From NCBI RefSeq assembly GCF_963576545.1, contig NC_083651.1, positions 12,693,886 through 12,757,885 of the forward strand: a DNA stretch of 64,000 nucleotides, given 5' to 3'. How positions within the stretch are numbered: position 1 is the stretch's first letter; every line of letters starts with the position of its first letter. This stretch comes from Limanda limanda (taxonomy: Eukaryota > Chordata > Actinopteri > Pleuronectiformes > Pleuronectidae). The notes beneath the pieces were generated by a model that was not told the DNA's origin, ran no database searches, and saw nothing but the letters and a program-made list of their open reading frames with translations. The translations under genes and the position numbers were made by a program. This document shows, in pieces, positions 12,201-30,500 of this stretch.

Positions 12201-15200
12201 ACCCCATTTATGATTCTGATCAGATTGTGACCCTTATGAGGGGGCCTGACCCCGAGGTTAGGAATCAGTAGATTCAATTAACCAGTTCCACCTTGAATAG
12301 CTATAAACTGCCATATTCACACTATAGTTGCTAAAAATGTATCTTAATTTTAAAATGAACCCATGAGCACTGCAGCTCTTTGTCCAAATCAGCGTCCCTT
12401 TGGTTTTTACTTGAATAGGATGTTACATTTTAAGAGAGTATTTATAGTATTAATAACTATAAGATTTATTTTTTACATAATATTCTGGTGTCCGTGTTTG
12501 TTGGATACATCCGTCTGTATCCGTAAAGCATCATTTTCATACCGCTCGTAGGATTCGGGCGGCGCTCTCCTCTTTCCAGTGTGATTCCTCCACACACTGA
12601 AACTGGTTGCTGTTTTGCATGACCACAGACGGTGTGGCCGGCAGTACTTTTCCATTAGTGACATGACATCACTGGAGAGGCTCAGAGAGACACTTTGATG
12701 TGCAGATAAATGGAGAGCATGTGTCTTCTGTTCTGGGGTAGACGACTTGTCCGGTTATCTTAATGGCCCCTCTTTCCAAGTGTTTCTCCATTCTCACACA
12801 ATCTCTGAGTCACTTCAGTCTGTGATGTTTGTTTGTTTATACGGGAGCGGTGCTTTGCATCCTGAGCAGCTCGTAAGAAAAAAAAGTTTTAGCCTATCAC
12901 GTTGGAGGTTTTGAGTTACTGTGATCTGAACGGAATTGTTAATTGTTTCCTATTCTCTGACCAAGCTGAACTCCTTCTGTTGCCATTAAACCTTTCTCTA
13001 AAGAACTGTGTCTGCTTGAGAGTGTTAGAAAGGCGTCCGTGTTTGTTTTAGGTCAGTATAATAAGAACTGTGTTGACAGTGAAGAGTAGGTTTGCAGAGA
13101 AACAGACCCTTGCGGCCAAAACAGGTGTGGCCAGTTTTGGTTGAGTAATCCGATCTTTAAAGAATGCGTTCTCCTGTTAAAGCATCTCCACTGTTTGTCT
13201 CCACATTTATTGTGTGTCAGGATGTGTTGCTCACCTTTTACTGTGGTCGCTTGTAGACTTGTACGTTTATCACAGATCAACCTGAAAAATGGCAGAATTG
13301 CTGATGCGTGCATTAGAGGCCTGTGATGTGTTTAACGTCGTACCTCTTTGTGTTGTCTTCATTCAGACGACCGCGTACAAGGGCAAGCACGCCCTGCCCA
13401 ATGACACCCACGCCAGAGAGATACTGATCAGACGCCACACCAGCATCCGTCGCAGCATCCGACCCGGCAGCTTTCAGTCATCGGTAAGCAAGAAGCTCTG
13501 TTACTGTGCTTGATACTGACCTGAGTCTTTCTACACATGTTCTCAATCTCTCAGTTAAAAGTAGATAAGATAAGATTGAACCTAATAAGTAGCAGGTACA
13601 TTAACTCTTGACAACACTAAGATTAAATTTGTTTCACAGTTTTTATCCCATGCCTTGTTCATTATTCTCCTTTTTGCATCTTCTTCCCTAATTTGTTTCA
13701 TTCTCAGGAGGTGACCAAGTCTCAAAAGTATTTCTCTCTTCCTGCCGGGAAGAGTCTGGACTCCAAGTTGTTTCCTCGGGAGAGAGTGAGCGATACAGGT
13801 AAAGCTTCTTAAACCAACTGCAAACTCCTAATATACTGATTCCCCTATTTATTTTCCCTTCATTAGATTGAAGGTTGGAGGCAAATAAATGAAATAAAAA
13901 TATGGTATTCTCTGTGATAAAATGTTTAAAATTCAAGATTCACTTGGGTCAGTCAGTTTGACACCTGTTTTAGCTCAACAACTAGTGGACAGATTACCAG
14001 GAAAATATGTGCACACATTCATTCATTCATTTCATCGCCTTAACGCTTGATCCAGTGACTTTTCCTCTCACGCCCCCATGAGTTTAACATGTGTACTTCA
14101 GAAATTTGTCCAACATATTGGTTTATATGACGGATAATTATAGCCATACTGAGGAAATAAAATTCTAATATTTGCATATGTGAGAGTAAGTTCGTTATAC
14201 GAATGAAGTCTCTCATAAAAGAACATTTTACTCATTATTTTATGACTTTATTCTTGAAATATCAGATATTGATCCTTCCAGAGCAAATGTTAGCATCCCA
14301 AAGCATGTAAGTATGTTGATAAACATTAGTAAGTTATTATGTTTATTAAACTTGCATAGTAACATTTAGCTCTTTAGCCATGGATTTTAAAATAAATGCT
14401 CAGACTGATCCTATGGCAATAGTCACCCCAAAGTCTCAAGATGTCTCCCATAGTACCCCCATATATCTTCCTCTACTTGTGTCACCCATTCTAACAGCAC
14501 ATCCATGAATGTCTATAATTGTTGTAGGTAGGTGTTTGCATCCTATTGGATAGTTAAGCCTAAAGTATGCATTTCCTGAATCAGATTGTGTCCTTACCTC
14601 TTGCAACTGGTGAAATATTCAAAAGAGTTGAAGTTGGTGAGAGTTGAAGTGGGTGCCTCTCTGTCTGGCTCATCTGAGTAAGATATGAAAGTCGCTGAGC
14701 GTAGACACTACAATGTACTGTTGGTTTGCCCTTCTATCTATAACCTGACCTTGGGTAATGCTTAGAGAGAGAAGGGAGTATCTGTGGAATTAGACAGGCA
14801 TTATTCTCCTGTACAGATATAATGTGGAATATACAATATATATTATATAAATAAAATAAAGTGGCATATATTATACAGTATACAGTTTATAATGATTGAG
14901 CCACCAGCAGGTCATTGACATTTACAGGTTTATTGTAACACTCTCACCCCATATGCACTTCCTCTTTTACAGAGCTGTGTAAAACACAGTATGTAGTGAT
15001 GGGAGGATTCTGAGAACTAAATCATACATTTTTTTAAATTTTCTCTCAGACGATCAGGAGACCATGTCAGAAGTGGCCTACCCCTCCCGACACTCTCGGT
15101 TTGGCCAGCCTGCACGCTCCTCCTCCAGAGCCATGATGCCTCTACGAAGGCTGGACACCCTTAAAGAAGTTTCCTCTGTTGAGGTTCTAAATGAAGGCAG

Positions 15201-15474
15201 AGGTGAGAGGGGCGGGACAGGGCGTGGTATGTCAAGGACAAACTCCTCCTACAGTGATTCCCATGTGCCTGCTCCTCGCCGTCACTTCAACGCTTCTGCT
15301 GACAATAACAACGGCTCAGCTGATGACTTTAGGAATGTGCATCAGGAAGCAGAAGAGGAGGAGGAGGAGCAGCAGCCCTCCTATCCACCTCCAGCCTGGG
15401 CGGTTGAACCCAGAGACGACTCATCGACACAAAACCCTCTGCTCAGGCGGCCTCAGTGGAATCCGAAGAAGTAA
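3786..15474 (+). CDS. slc9a2: Sodium/hydrogen exchanger 2 (NHE2), 13 coding exons
   Basis: Electroneutral Na+/H+ antiporter of the plasma membrane, usually apical in epithelia. Coding exons: 3786-4047, 4364-4578, 4670-4918, 8074-8324, 8406-8623, 9332-9531, 10069-10158, 10243-10313, 11758-11925, 12021-12126, 13367-13483, 13708-13798, 15050-15474. All borders are GT/AG, phases agree, and the sum is 820 residues (human NHE2 about 812). An N-terminal hydrophobic signal-like segment (residues 8-25) precedes the membrane domain. Family signatures: [18 protein letters not shown] (amiloride region, about 131-148), SAVDPVAVL (about 205), NDAVTV (about 236), AAFTTRFT and YGGLRGAI (about 424). The cytosolic tail starts near 466 with the CHP-binding-like RPLIEFI helix and includes a basic [15 protein letters not shown] segment; the last exon is Glu-rich, then Pro-rich. 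The ATG at 3786 has a strong Kozak context. NHE4 is the nearest alternative, but tail motifs and synteny favour NHE2. Confidence 0.95.
5065..5160 (+). repeat. Degenerate interspersed repeat (LINE-like 3' fragment)
   Basis: In slc9a2 intron 3. The order GGCAAGGCATGTTTATTT, a short spacer, then TCAAAGTGCTTTACA matches a very common fish dispersed repeat that I remember as a non-LTR 3' piece. The copy is mutated, and its downstream limit is unclear (it may reach about 5.6 kb). Family assignment is from memory. Confidence 0.45.
6213..6276. repeat. (CA)n microsatellite
   Basis: Uninterrupted CA array of about 32 units in slc9a2 intron 3. Confidence 0.97.
9600..9910 (+). repeat. Dispersed repeat family, copy 1 (rearranged)
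   Basis: In slc9a2 intron 6. It contains TTTAACATTGCGAAAAAGGG, then a block reading AATAATTCATGGATCTTGAT, then TTTGTTAGCTAGCAGGATTA. The same blocks occur in copies near 17.0, 46.3 and 49.7 kb. The block order differs from the other copies, so this one is rearranged or made of two fragments. No coding capacity. Confidence 0.6.
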
Positions 15475-16021
15475 AAATGTTCCTGGGCTTTCAGCGGCAG
15501 CTGGACTGCCACAGACTGAGTGTCATGTTCCCAAGCAGCTCCAGGGAATCTACATGTAACTGTGTGTTCATGGTGTGGAAAGGCCCAGTAAGTTAATGGT
15601 GGAGATTCATTCATGTCTTAATGGAGGAGAACCGCCCTTCACAATGAGCCAGAATGGACAAAAGTCAGAGGCACATCAGCGGCACAGCGCACTATAGTGG
15701 TGGGACTGTGTATGAATTGTAAACAGTGAGTCATATTTCATCAAGTGACTTTTAAATACTTATCTTCCTGTAGGATTTTGTTTTTTTATGTTTAAAGGCG
15801 ATTGTAGCTCAAACTGTTTTATTGTGACTAATTATCTCTCTGTTCTTTGTAAATATTAGTCTTTTTGTATTTTAACTGTCTGGTGTCATTAACAGTTGCA
15901 TAATTGAAGATACACATTTTATTGTTGTGTAACACAAAGTACTCTTAGGAGTAACTTGGCATCGATTGCACTCCTGGATCCACAAATCTGATTACACGTT
16001 GTTACCATTTTATTCTTCTGT

Positions 16022-16027
16022 AATAAA
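16022..16027 (+). terminator. slc9a2 polyadenylation signal
   Basis: Canonical AATAAA about 550 nt after the slc9a2 stop codon, followed by T-rich sequence. It is the first strong signal after the stop and implies a 3' UTR of about 570 nt. Confidence 0.55.
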
Positions 16028-17009
16028 CTTTTCATTCTGGTCAAATCATGAATATGATCTAAGAAATGTGAACGGCACCAACAGAAGAGAAAGAGGAACT
16101 GGGAAGTGTGGAAAGTCTGCATGACACAGTTGAATATTTATAATTACACAAGCAGCATTTACTTTTAAGGAGACTTATTATGCTTATTCAAGATGATCAT
16201 TTTCGTTTGGGTCATTGCTCGAAATGTTTACATGCTCTAATGTCCCGAAAACATGTCACACTCCTTATACTGTCTATCCGGGGCAGCTCCTCCTTTCAGC
16301 CTCTGTCTGAAAAATGATGTTTTAGCTACTGTCTCTTAAAGGCCCCCGTCCTGCTAAAGCCCAGTCTGCTCTGTTTGGTCAACTGTTTCCAGTCCGTTTA
16401 CGAAATGTCTGCCTCCTCTCTTGTTAGGAGTACCAGAAAAGCTGCTCGGCGTGCTTTATGCAAATATGGGGAATTGTGACATCACGATGGTGCGGTCGCA
16501 CTACTGACGAAGTGTTTCAGGAGCTGTGTTTTCTCTCTTTACTGCAGACTTTGGGCTTTTTAACTTTCCAGACCAGTGGAAAATACAATATAACAGAAAC
16601 TGAAAATGGATAATGTCTCCTTTAATGTTTCACGTAGAATTCAAAACATAACTGACTCAAACATAGAAAACACATTTTATTCATTGACATTTTTTGGCTT
16701 GAATCTGGTTTGTTCTTACAAGATTTTGTGTCTTCTTTGTAACATGAGCTAACACCATTTTTCTACTAATAGTATAGTGGTGCCTTTACCTGAGTTGAAA
16801 CTGAACTTAGTACTTCATATGTCCATTTGAACGTATCCTACGATAAAGTTACAAATCTCCATAACTGAAATTCAAAAGTCAAAGACCAGAACAAACATTT
16901 GTTCATATACCACCATGGGAACCATTGAAGTTGCAGTGCATTCGAAGGAGGTAAAATGTGTAAAACCAACTTGGCGACTCCTAAAGTACAACAAAGTGAT
17001 ATATAATGC

Positions 17010-17185
17010 TGTTAACCTCCACCAAGGAGGTTCTGTTTTCATCTGTGTTTGTTTGTTTGTTTGTTTGTTTGTGTGTTAGCAGGATCACTGGACGGATTGC
17101 CAGTAAGCTTGGTTGAAGGATGCAAGATTGAAAAATCTCGAAAAAATAATCAGGCTTGATATTTACGAGTCTGTATAATTTGGTT
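17010..17185 (+). repeat. Dispersed repeat family, copy 2
   Basis: Starts with AACCTCCACCAAGGAGGTT, then GTTTTC, a (GTTT)n stretch and TTAGCAGGATCACTGGAC. The same module opens the copy at 49.69 kb. It lies within or just beyond the mfsd9 3' UTR. Confidence 0.65.
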
Positions 17186-17530
17186 AAAAAGTCAAAGCTC
17201 TTTAGATGTTTGGTGTTTAATCAGCAGACCCACAAACTTGAGGGATTTTGGACAAAGTAGTGGTTACAAACCTATAGTAAAAATCAAAGGCCCTGTTGTA
17301 TGTTTCTGTCTGATCAAAGCAGACAACATTTCCATGCCTCTTGAATCGTGAATCCTTTCTCCCTAAAGACGGACTGCACTGCTGGTGGTAACGAACCACT
17401 TTGACCCAGAAATCCTTGAGTGGGACACATTGATCCCACTTCTAGTCCTTCACAACTGGCCTCTCACAAATAACTGCACTTCTTTGAAGGGTGAATGTGC
17501 CTTTTTTTCATCATACTTTCGTCATCATAA

Positions 17531-17535
17531 TTTAT

Positions 17536-17536
<1 letters not shown>
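17531..17536 (-). terminator. AATAAA overlapping the mfsd9 stop codon
   Basis: On the minus strand the mfsd9 stop and this hexamer share a base, reading TGAATAAA. If used, the 3' UTR would be only tens of nucleotides long. A second minus-strand AATAAA at 16682-16677 could give a longer UTR. Confidence 0.35.
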
Positions 17537-23316
<5,780 letters not shown>

Positions 23317-23660
23317 CCTCCAGCTGTGACGGTGCAGCGGCTGCAGCCACAGCGCGGCGGCTCTTCCGCTCCACTCAGCCAACGCGTCTCCGTCCCGGCC
23401 GGCGGGGGGTCTCACCGGCAGGGAGGGGAGGGGCGGCCGGCTCGGGGCCAGCTGCTCGGATACGCCCGGTGTGAACGGTGGTAGGTTTTAAAAACGAGTG
23501 TGAAACACGACACCGTCCATAACGATCACTGTGCAGGTCGCGATTCATCTGTCTCCCGGGTTGAATCGTCGCATTGCTCGTTCTGACTCCCCCCGTGGCT
23601 GCTCCCGCATGGTCTCTTCCACTGTCGTCAAATGAATGGATCCCGGAAGTTGTCATCCAT
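23317..23660 (-). promoter_or_regulatory. mfsd9 promoter / 5' UTR, CpG-rich
   Basis: CpG-dense block immediately upstream of the mfsd9 start. It contains an Sp1-type box GGGAGGGGCGG (23421-23435) and an ETS/GABP-type CCCGGAAGT at 23642-23650, typical of housekeeping promoters. A minus-strand donor-like CCG|GTGAGA at about 23416 raises the possibility of an alternative upstream non-coding exon. An unrelated upstream ATG frame begins at 23656 and could act as a uORF if transcription starts above it. Confidence 0.5.
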
Positions 23661-24047
23661 GAGGAAAAGTAAAGAAATTCAATGGAGAGGAATGGTCTCT
23701 ATTCAGAGATTATGAAGATTTAACAAAACATGAGAACCTCGAGTAAAAAAAGAAAAGCAAAAGGGATTACTAGGATTTTCTTATTCAACTTATATTTTAT
23801 TTATTTATTCATTTTCTATTATTATTTTAATTATGATTGTTATTTTATGTCATTTCATTTGAGCATAATGAGCCTTGTTTTTTTGGTATATTTTGTTCGT
23901 AAGTTCCAAGTAAAAAAAATAATAGTAAACATGTCTGTCAGAAGTAAAAACCAATTTGGAAGAAAAGCAAACAAACAAGTGAGTTTCACCTGATCAGTTT
24001 AACGTCCCTGACAGCAATCTATCAAGTAAGTTGATCTGCAGATCTGG

Positions 24048-24849
24048 CAGAGGTGTCAAAAGTATTCACATTCATTACTCAAGTAGAAGTACAGATAGCC
24101 TACTAGGGTTTAAAGGGACTTCTGTAGAAGTTGAAGTATCAACTCAAAATGTTTACTTAAGTTAAAGTGTAAAAGTACTGGTTTCAAAACTACTTAAAGA
24201 ATAAAAGTAAAAGTAATGTAAGGGAAATCTTTTTCCCATTAAGGACAAACTCTTAAGCCGCGTCTCAGGGGCCTATAGTGCACTACACCACCTCCTCCAA
24301 AAAAAACATTTTTGTAAAGGCCATTATGACTATAATGTTATATTAAAATGTTATGTTGAAAAATGTGGGATGCACTACGCTACCCGTTTCAGCTGCATAT
24401 ATGCCCATTGAAAATGATCACATTTTATTACAATACAAATACATTAAAGTACCATATGTGTACTACTGAGCATTAACATGCGTTTCATGGAGTGGAAGAC
24501 ATAATAACTAGTTACCAATAAGTATTGTAATAGTGCAAAAAGTCAAACTTCAGTGGAATGTTATCAATAAACTTTATTGGAAGAGACCTTGAGACCTTTG
24601 GACTCAATCTATGTACAACAACACTACTAATAGGCTTTGTTAAGCCGCAAAAGCATCAGGTTCTCAAAGTTATTTGAGCCTATGCCTGTGGAAGGATCAT
24701 AACCGGTACAGCCTGATTCGACTCTGGTCGAGCATGGCATCCCCCCCCCACATGTGCTTAGGGTCTCGCGCTGTGCCCCAGGGCCAGCGTGTCTCCCGAT
24801 TCCGGGGTATTTGAACGAAGTATTTGTACTTCGTTACTTGACAGCTGTG
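24048..24849 (+). mobile_element. Tol2-like non-autonomous hAT element
   Basis: The left end CAGAGGTGTCAAAAGTATTC, followed by repeated ACTCAAGTAGAAGTAC-type motifs, is characteristic of the Tol2/hAT group of fish. The right end, GTACTTCGTTACTTGACAGC followed by TGTG, is the degenerate inverted counterpart. Flanking 8-mers AGATCTGG and AGATGGGG agree at 6 of 8 positions, a decayed target duplication. About 802 bp, no transposase frame. Confidence 0.75.
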
Positions 24850-25439
24850 AGATGGGGATATTGATAATGAAACTTCTCGTCACTTATTTACTGGTTTTAT
24901 TTGCTGGCCTTATATTGATTACTTGAAATCTGGGCATTAAAAATTGTTTTATTGTTTATTTGTTTTCATTTAAATTCGTAATTATGTTCATAAATATATT
25001 TACAATGTATTGATAAATGTATTTTCATCACATTTTTGTTACAGTTGTATAATTGACCAATGACAAAACAAATAACAAAACTTTAACGTCATGCTCACTG
25101 CAATGATACAGATTAATGAATTAAACAAATTGAAACAAAACAAACAACCAAATGAAAATTGTCAATCACACATCCATACTTTTCAAAAAGCCTAAAACTA
25201 TTTATGGTTTAATAGAGTCACACTGTCGCACCCTGCTGGACAAACGGTGTCCAAAACATAACAAACAGCTCACTCAAATTTATTGGGGGAGGTTTGTTTG
25301 CATTTTAGTGGCAGCATTGCTTAAATATCAGTATATTTCTATGAGCTTCGAAATCACTTTATCACAAGGATCCAACAAGTCACAAAGTCACACATTATTG
25401 TTGTTATGTCTCCACAGAGTAAGATGGTTGTGTGATTTC

Positions 25440-25724
25440 TTGAACTCAGCAGATACAAATTGTATCAGTGTCTTTATTGCAACAAATCTGTGCAATTCTG
25501 GCCATATTTTCTCATATTTTTACACTATATGTAATAGTTTTTATTTCATTTATATTTTTCTAGATAGATATTTACTTACACTTAAGAATAATTATCTTTA
25601 CACCTAAGTATTGCATGTTAGTTAGTTTTACTTAGTGATGCCTATTTTTGACTCTTGCTGTTGTAATATTGCAAGTTTCCCCATTGTAGAACTAATAAAG
25701 CATAAATTTATCTTGGCTTATCTT

Positions 25725-25728
<4 letters not shown>
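25440..25728 (+). mobile_element. LINE 3' UTR remnant
   Basis: TTTGACTCTTGCTGTTGTAA, then GCAAGTTTCCCCATTGTAG, AACTAATAAAG and a TTATCTTGGCTTATCTTA tail are the typical 3' end of a fish non-LTR element (from memory). The upstream AT-rich part is included tentatively. No coding part. Confidence 0.5.

Positions 25729-25750
<22 letters not shown>
25724..25750. repeat. (AG)n microsatellite
   Basis: AG array of about 12 units abutting the LINE tail; it may have grown from that tail. Confidence 0.9.
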
Positions 25751-25755
<5 letters not shown>

Positions 25756-25975
25756 CGCCTGCATAAACCTAACCCTGTTAAACAGGTGTTACCTGTTGGC
25801 AGGCTGACTACTCGCCCCGCCCACTGACATACCTGAAATGCAGACAGACAGAAGCAAGTGACATGAAAAATGTCAGTGGTTGTCACAAAGTGAAAAGTGA
25901 AAGTAAAGCAGTGGATTTGAAATGATGCTCACTGAGTCCATTAATCAAAGTGAGACTCAAACTGTTGTCACATGG

Positions 25976-25978
<3 letters not shown>

Positions 25979-26024
<46 letters not shown>

Positions 26025-26037
26025 GACACACACACAC
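25979..26037. repeat. (CA)n microsatellite
   Basis: About 21 uninterrupted CA units followed by an interrupted CA run. Confidence 0.95.
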
Positions 26038-26339
26038 AGGCCTGGGTCACATCAGTGTGTAAATTGGCCAGCGTCTACATTTAGCTTCACTGCTAAATGT
26101 TCCCCTTAGATGCTAATAAACCAGAGTTTTCTCCACCTCACTTTGACATATACGTACCACAAAATAAGTGTTTAATCCTGTTTGTACTTTTCTTTACTAC
26201 ATAATTTAACTGTTATCAGAATAAAATGCAGGTTTAATGTATCAGAAAAGGTTTAAATTCACTTTCAGTTGTATACACTTTTTAATTCAGGCCTATTTGG
26301 AGATTGTTTTATGATATTGATCAATTTGATTTTATTTTG

Positions 26340-26680
26340 ATGTCCAGCCCCTTGTATAATATAAATAAGGATTATTTGATAAAGCACTTTTTCCCAGAGC
26401 AAACACCCAAAGTGGCTCTCATAAATAAAATAACACCATATAACACCAATAAATAATAGATATATGCAATAAAAGAGAGTGGAAAAAAACATGCAAACAG
26501 AAGGACAACAAAAATGCATGGTTTCTTAACTATATTATACAAGGTGAGACGATGACTGATTTGAATAATTGGGTTTTCAGTTGTCTTTTAAAGGCTGAAA
26601 CAGATTCTGCAGAACGTAAGTCGGTAAAAAGAACATTCAATAAAGTTGAAGCCATAATTTTAATTACAGTAACACCTTTT
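26340..26680 (+). repeat. Degenerate interspersed repeat (LINE-like)
   Basis: Contains AAAGCACTTTTTCCCAGAGC, GTTTTCAGTTGTCTTTTAAA and GATTCTGCAGAACGTAAGTC in the order seen in a common fish dispersed repeat that I recall as the untranslated part of a LINE. Heavily mutated; exact family unknown. Confidence 0.4.
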
Positions 26681-27419
26681 GGCTTTTAGTCAAGCACATG
26701 TGATGACCTGTAAATTAATTATCATTGTGTATTGAAGTGCTGCACTAATATATAATAGTAGATTGACCTAATGGCTTCTGTTGGTTAAAGACCATAAAAA
26801 TGTCATTGGCAATAACAACTTTTACATTCATTAATTTACAGTAAGCCTGTGGCTTTGTCTAAAACGTATTCATTGTTTAAATTTGTTTCGTGATAATTAC
26901 TTCAGTCTTCCAGGCATGTGATACAACCAGAATTCATGCAGAGTTGATATGAAAAGGAGCATTTACACCAAATTCCATCACCCCCACCTTCGGGGAAATG
27001 ATACAATGTGTGTGTGTCTGTTCATGAGTATGTTGTGCTGGTGGGGCAGAAGCTTTGGGTAGGGCTACACCTCGTTTCTGTCCGTTTAGTCTCACCCTGG
27101 CTTGACATTCCCGTACAGATGCCGGGTGTCCAGTTGCCACCGGTTATTTCTGTGATGATCCCCTTCACACGCTCAGCCCAACCCTGGAGCAAAACAGTCG
27201 CCCTCAATCAGACCCCCAAAATAGCCCAGGGGGGTTGGGGGTCGGTGGTATGGCTGCAGACCCCAGAGGACAGTCCAGTGCAGGGGTTGTGCACGACCTT
27301 GTCCTCCCATAACACAGACAGGAGGGACAGGAGAGGAGTCAAGATCCTGTGACCCCACCAACCTATCTTTCTCAGTGGATGCCACAGTGCAAGAGGAGTG
27401 TCTGTTTTTGTGCCTCTGC

Positions 27420-27505
27420 TTGTCACATGCGCTCACTGTAATCAGAGCAGAAAGTCAGACTGAGTGTGGGCCTCAAGTCGTCGAGTGGCTGGTCAATCCT
27501 GGACC
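27420..27505 (+). promoter_or_regulatory. tmem182 5' UTR / promoter-proximal region
   Basis: Sequence directly before the tmem182 ATG. The upstream in-frame reading continues to a GTG but has no ATG, so 27506 is the first usable start. No TATA box or muscle-type MEF2 site was convincingly seen; the transcription start is not located. Confidence 0.3.
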
Positions 27506-30500
27506 ATGAAGCTGAACGTGGCGTTGTTTTTTGCGGGCCTCTTCGGGGCGTTGGCAGCCGTGTTCATCCTCCTCTCTTTTGGAACTGATTACTGGCTGCT
27601 TGCCTCAGAGAGCTGCCACCCAAATCCTGAAGGCACCGTTGGGCCTGGTGGTGTGACCATAGAGGTGAGTGTCAATAGATAGTCAGGAATAATTTTTTTT
27701 ACCTACTCTGTGTGTTTCTTATTATGTGTTTTTAGGCAGAAACATTTTCATACTAGTCACTTGTGGAACTGAAATGAGGTCAGTTGCTGTAAGACCACAG
27801 ACAAACTCAAGCTTAGTAATTCCTTTGTTTTGAAGTATTTCAGCTTTATTTACTTTCTTAAATGTTACATTTTGACCCTTGAACAAGAATTAAAGATGCT
27901 TTTCCTCTGTCAGAGATTGGGATCAGTTGCTTCAATCATTCTCAGAGGGTCGAGGCATCCGTGCTGGGATGTATCATGTAATCAGACACTGTTTAATGTA
28001 CTGTGTGTGCAGTTATGCAACGAGTTAGACATAGCTTGTACCATGAGGCTCAATGATAGAAATACAAATACCAGTACTCCCACTGGTATGATAGTATTAA
28101 ATATCACTGACTAGAACATACTTAGCTCTTGATCGTGAGCACAGATGATACTGGAACTGAGACATGATACCATCACTATAAAACTAAAGTGGGCCTGGGT
28201 TTGTACACTACATAGTAAAGCAACGTGACTTCAGTTTAATCAATGATAAAGTATTATTTATCAAGCTTAATTGTTATAATTGTTTGAAATTGTACAGGAT
28301 ACAGTCAGAATACAGTGAAATTCATTCATTGGACAGTTGAGTAGGGTTGTTGGCAAACCTATAGGTTAGTGCCACTCCTCAGCTTATGGCTTGAGTCCTC
28401 TGAGAAGACCCCAGTTTCGGGTGTTTGATATGATGGTCACATGTTTGGTATGATGGTTAATATTAGCCTGCAGAAGAGATGTGCATTGGGATTCTGTCCT
28501 AACACATTCTTGTTGTGGGGAAGTCCTGACCCCCTAGGTTGGGAGCCCATGTACTTAAGCATAGACTGGACGCATCACTAGAGAGGGAGTGAAACAATAA
28601 TTCAGACACCGCTTCCATGCATCCACCATCCTGCTAACTTTGAAAACCAACCCTAACCCTAACCCTAACCCTGTTTGTTGATGTAAAAGCTAGCAGACTT
28701 GTTATAAGTTTGAGTACTGTCTTCATCTGGGAGGAAAGGTCTTTATCCATTGTTTAAAATAGAAATGTGAGACTGACCAAAAGCAGTCTAATATATACTG
28801 AGTTTTTAAGGTGTTTGGCTGTATGAAGCCTCAAACATGCACTACAACGTATATATTTGTATAGACACAGAAAATAAGATGAATCAAAATATTTTATTTA
28901 TATAAAGCCTAAAGCATTATAAAAAAAAACAACAGTGCAATTGTTCAACAAGGTCTTCAAAGTCAAACATGCCCTGTATTAACCTTGACTTAGGCTAATT
29001 TACGTCACATTCTCAAATTTATCTGAGAGGTTTGTTATGGATCATGAAACAGTAACTTTAGGACGTGTGTTTCTGCTTACATGCAAAAAGAGGGACCACC
29101 CATAATGAGGGTTTCCTGAGCAGGAACATCCTCTACCTGCACACTCGCACATGCAGCGCCGAGCCTATCCAGACTTAGGTCAGAGGTGCTTGCTCAAATC
29201 AACCTTTTGACCTGGATCAGCAGCTGCTCCTTCCCACTCTGGCAGCACTCTCACCACCTGCCTCAGAAGATCCAGAGATGGCAGAATTACATCGACAGAT
29301 TGAAGTGCAGTGCATCCACAAATATTCATGTGTCAATATTTATCTTCCCCTTCTCCCAGCGTGGAGATATGGTGGTGCAGGAGGATCGTAAGGATGTTAC
29401 TCTGTACAATGAGGGCTTCTTCTGGAAGTGTTCCTTTGGAGGCAACATGGATGATGACGACCTGCTCTGGAAACTCTGGTTCAGTAAGTGGGACCCATGA
29501 CGGAGGAACAATAGTTATATATATTTGCAATATTTAGTTTATTTCCTTCTGATCTTATTAAAACCATAATAGAGAAAAAGTTTTGTTATAGTAAAGCATT
29601 TTCAAAAATGAACAGCTTATAACTGTGTTTTGAAAGGTGCTATATTAAAGGGTTTATTGTAATTATTCATTATTATTACATATTTTAAACACTGAGTATA
29701 CAAACATATTCCATATTTATGTTACATGTATGTACGGATATACTGTATATTCCTCCTTTTTTTAAATAGCTTTTTACAAAAAGTAACTTCCGAAGACAGA
29801 ATTTAACTTCTGGGTCAACTTTCCTGTTAGTTCTACTTTGGATTTACTGAAATTTGGGACTGGGAGGAGACACTGCTGTGTTAAAGCTGCTGGTAATTAC
29901 AAGTACAGAGCATATGAACATCCACTGTATTCTTATATTTTACAGCTGGTGTCTCTGAGACCCTAAACCCAGGTAAAGCATCACTTTTTGTAGCAGATTC
30001 CTGAAACAAGTCATCAGTTAATTCCTGATTTCTCTTTGTTATGCTCCCTTCTGAAGCTGAGGATTGGTAAACCCGTTCTCCTCCAATATTATTCTTCAAC
30101 ACAGTCACACGGCGTCACTACGACTCTGCTGCGGAATCAATCATCAGCTTCTGACGGGCTGCTTCTCTCTGTATATAGAAATTGTTTGATGGTAGAAACC
30201 CTCCCATGTGACTTTTTAAAAGAAAAGTGCCATGTGATGTTATTGTGGTCGCTTGTCAGATGATTGTGTCCTCCAGTTTCTAATGGGGGACTTTAACTGG
30301 TGGTTCATTGTCAGAAACCCCCTCGGGCGCTGAGAGGACCTTGTGAGGTTCTTTGAATTCCACATGGTGGAAAAAAAAAAGAGAGAGTGGAGGAGGAATA
30401 TTAAAAACATTGGAGAAAAAAGTGCTCAGTAATGCTAACGTTCTGTTTTGCCGTATCATATATTTAGCGGCATCCTAATCCAGGAAAACTCAAGGTAAAC

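Larger units (their letters stand above)
15475..17535. other. Convergent 3' interval between slc9a2 and mfsd9
   Basis: The slc9a2 stop and the mfsd9 stop face each other across about 2.06 kb. The interval holds the slc9a2 3' UTR, a copy of the dispersed repeat at 17.0 kb and, on the minus strand, a possible mfsd9 poly(A) signal at 16677-16682. No additional gene is seen. Confidence 0.7.
24850..27505. other. Intergenic between mfsd9 and tmem182
   Basis: Contains LINE 3' remnants, AG and CA microsatellites and, next to tmem182, its putative promoter. Open frames near 27.0-27.4 kb overlap on both strands and match nothing I recognise; I do not call them genes. Confidence 0.5.

Noticed and set aside
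26934..27436. Overlapping frames on both strands before tmem182
   Set aside because: No domain, no splice structure, and start codons are partly GTG, unlike a vertebrate gene.
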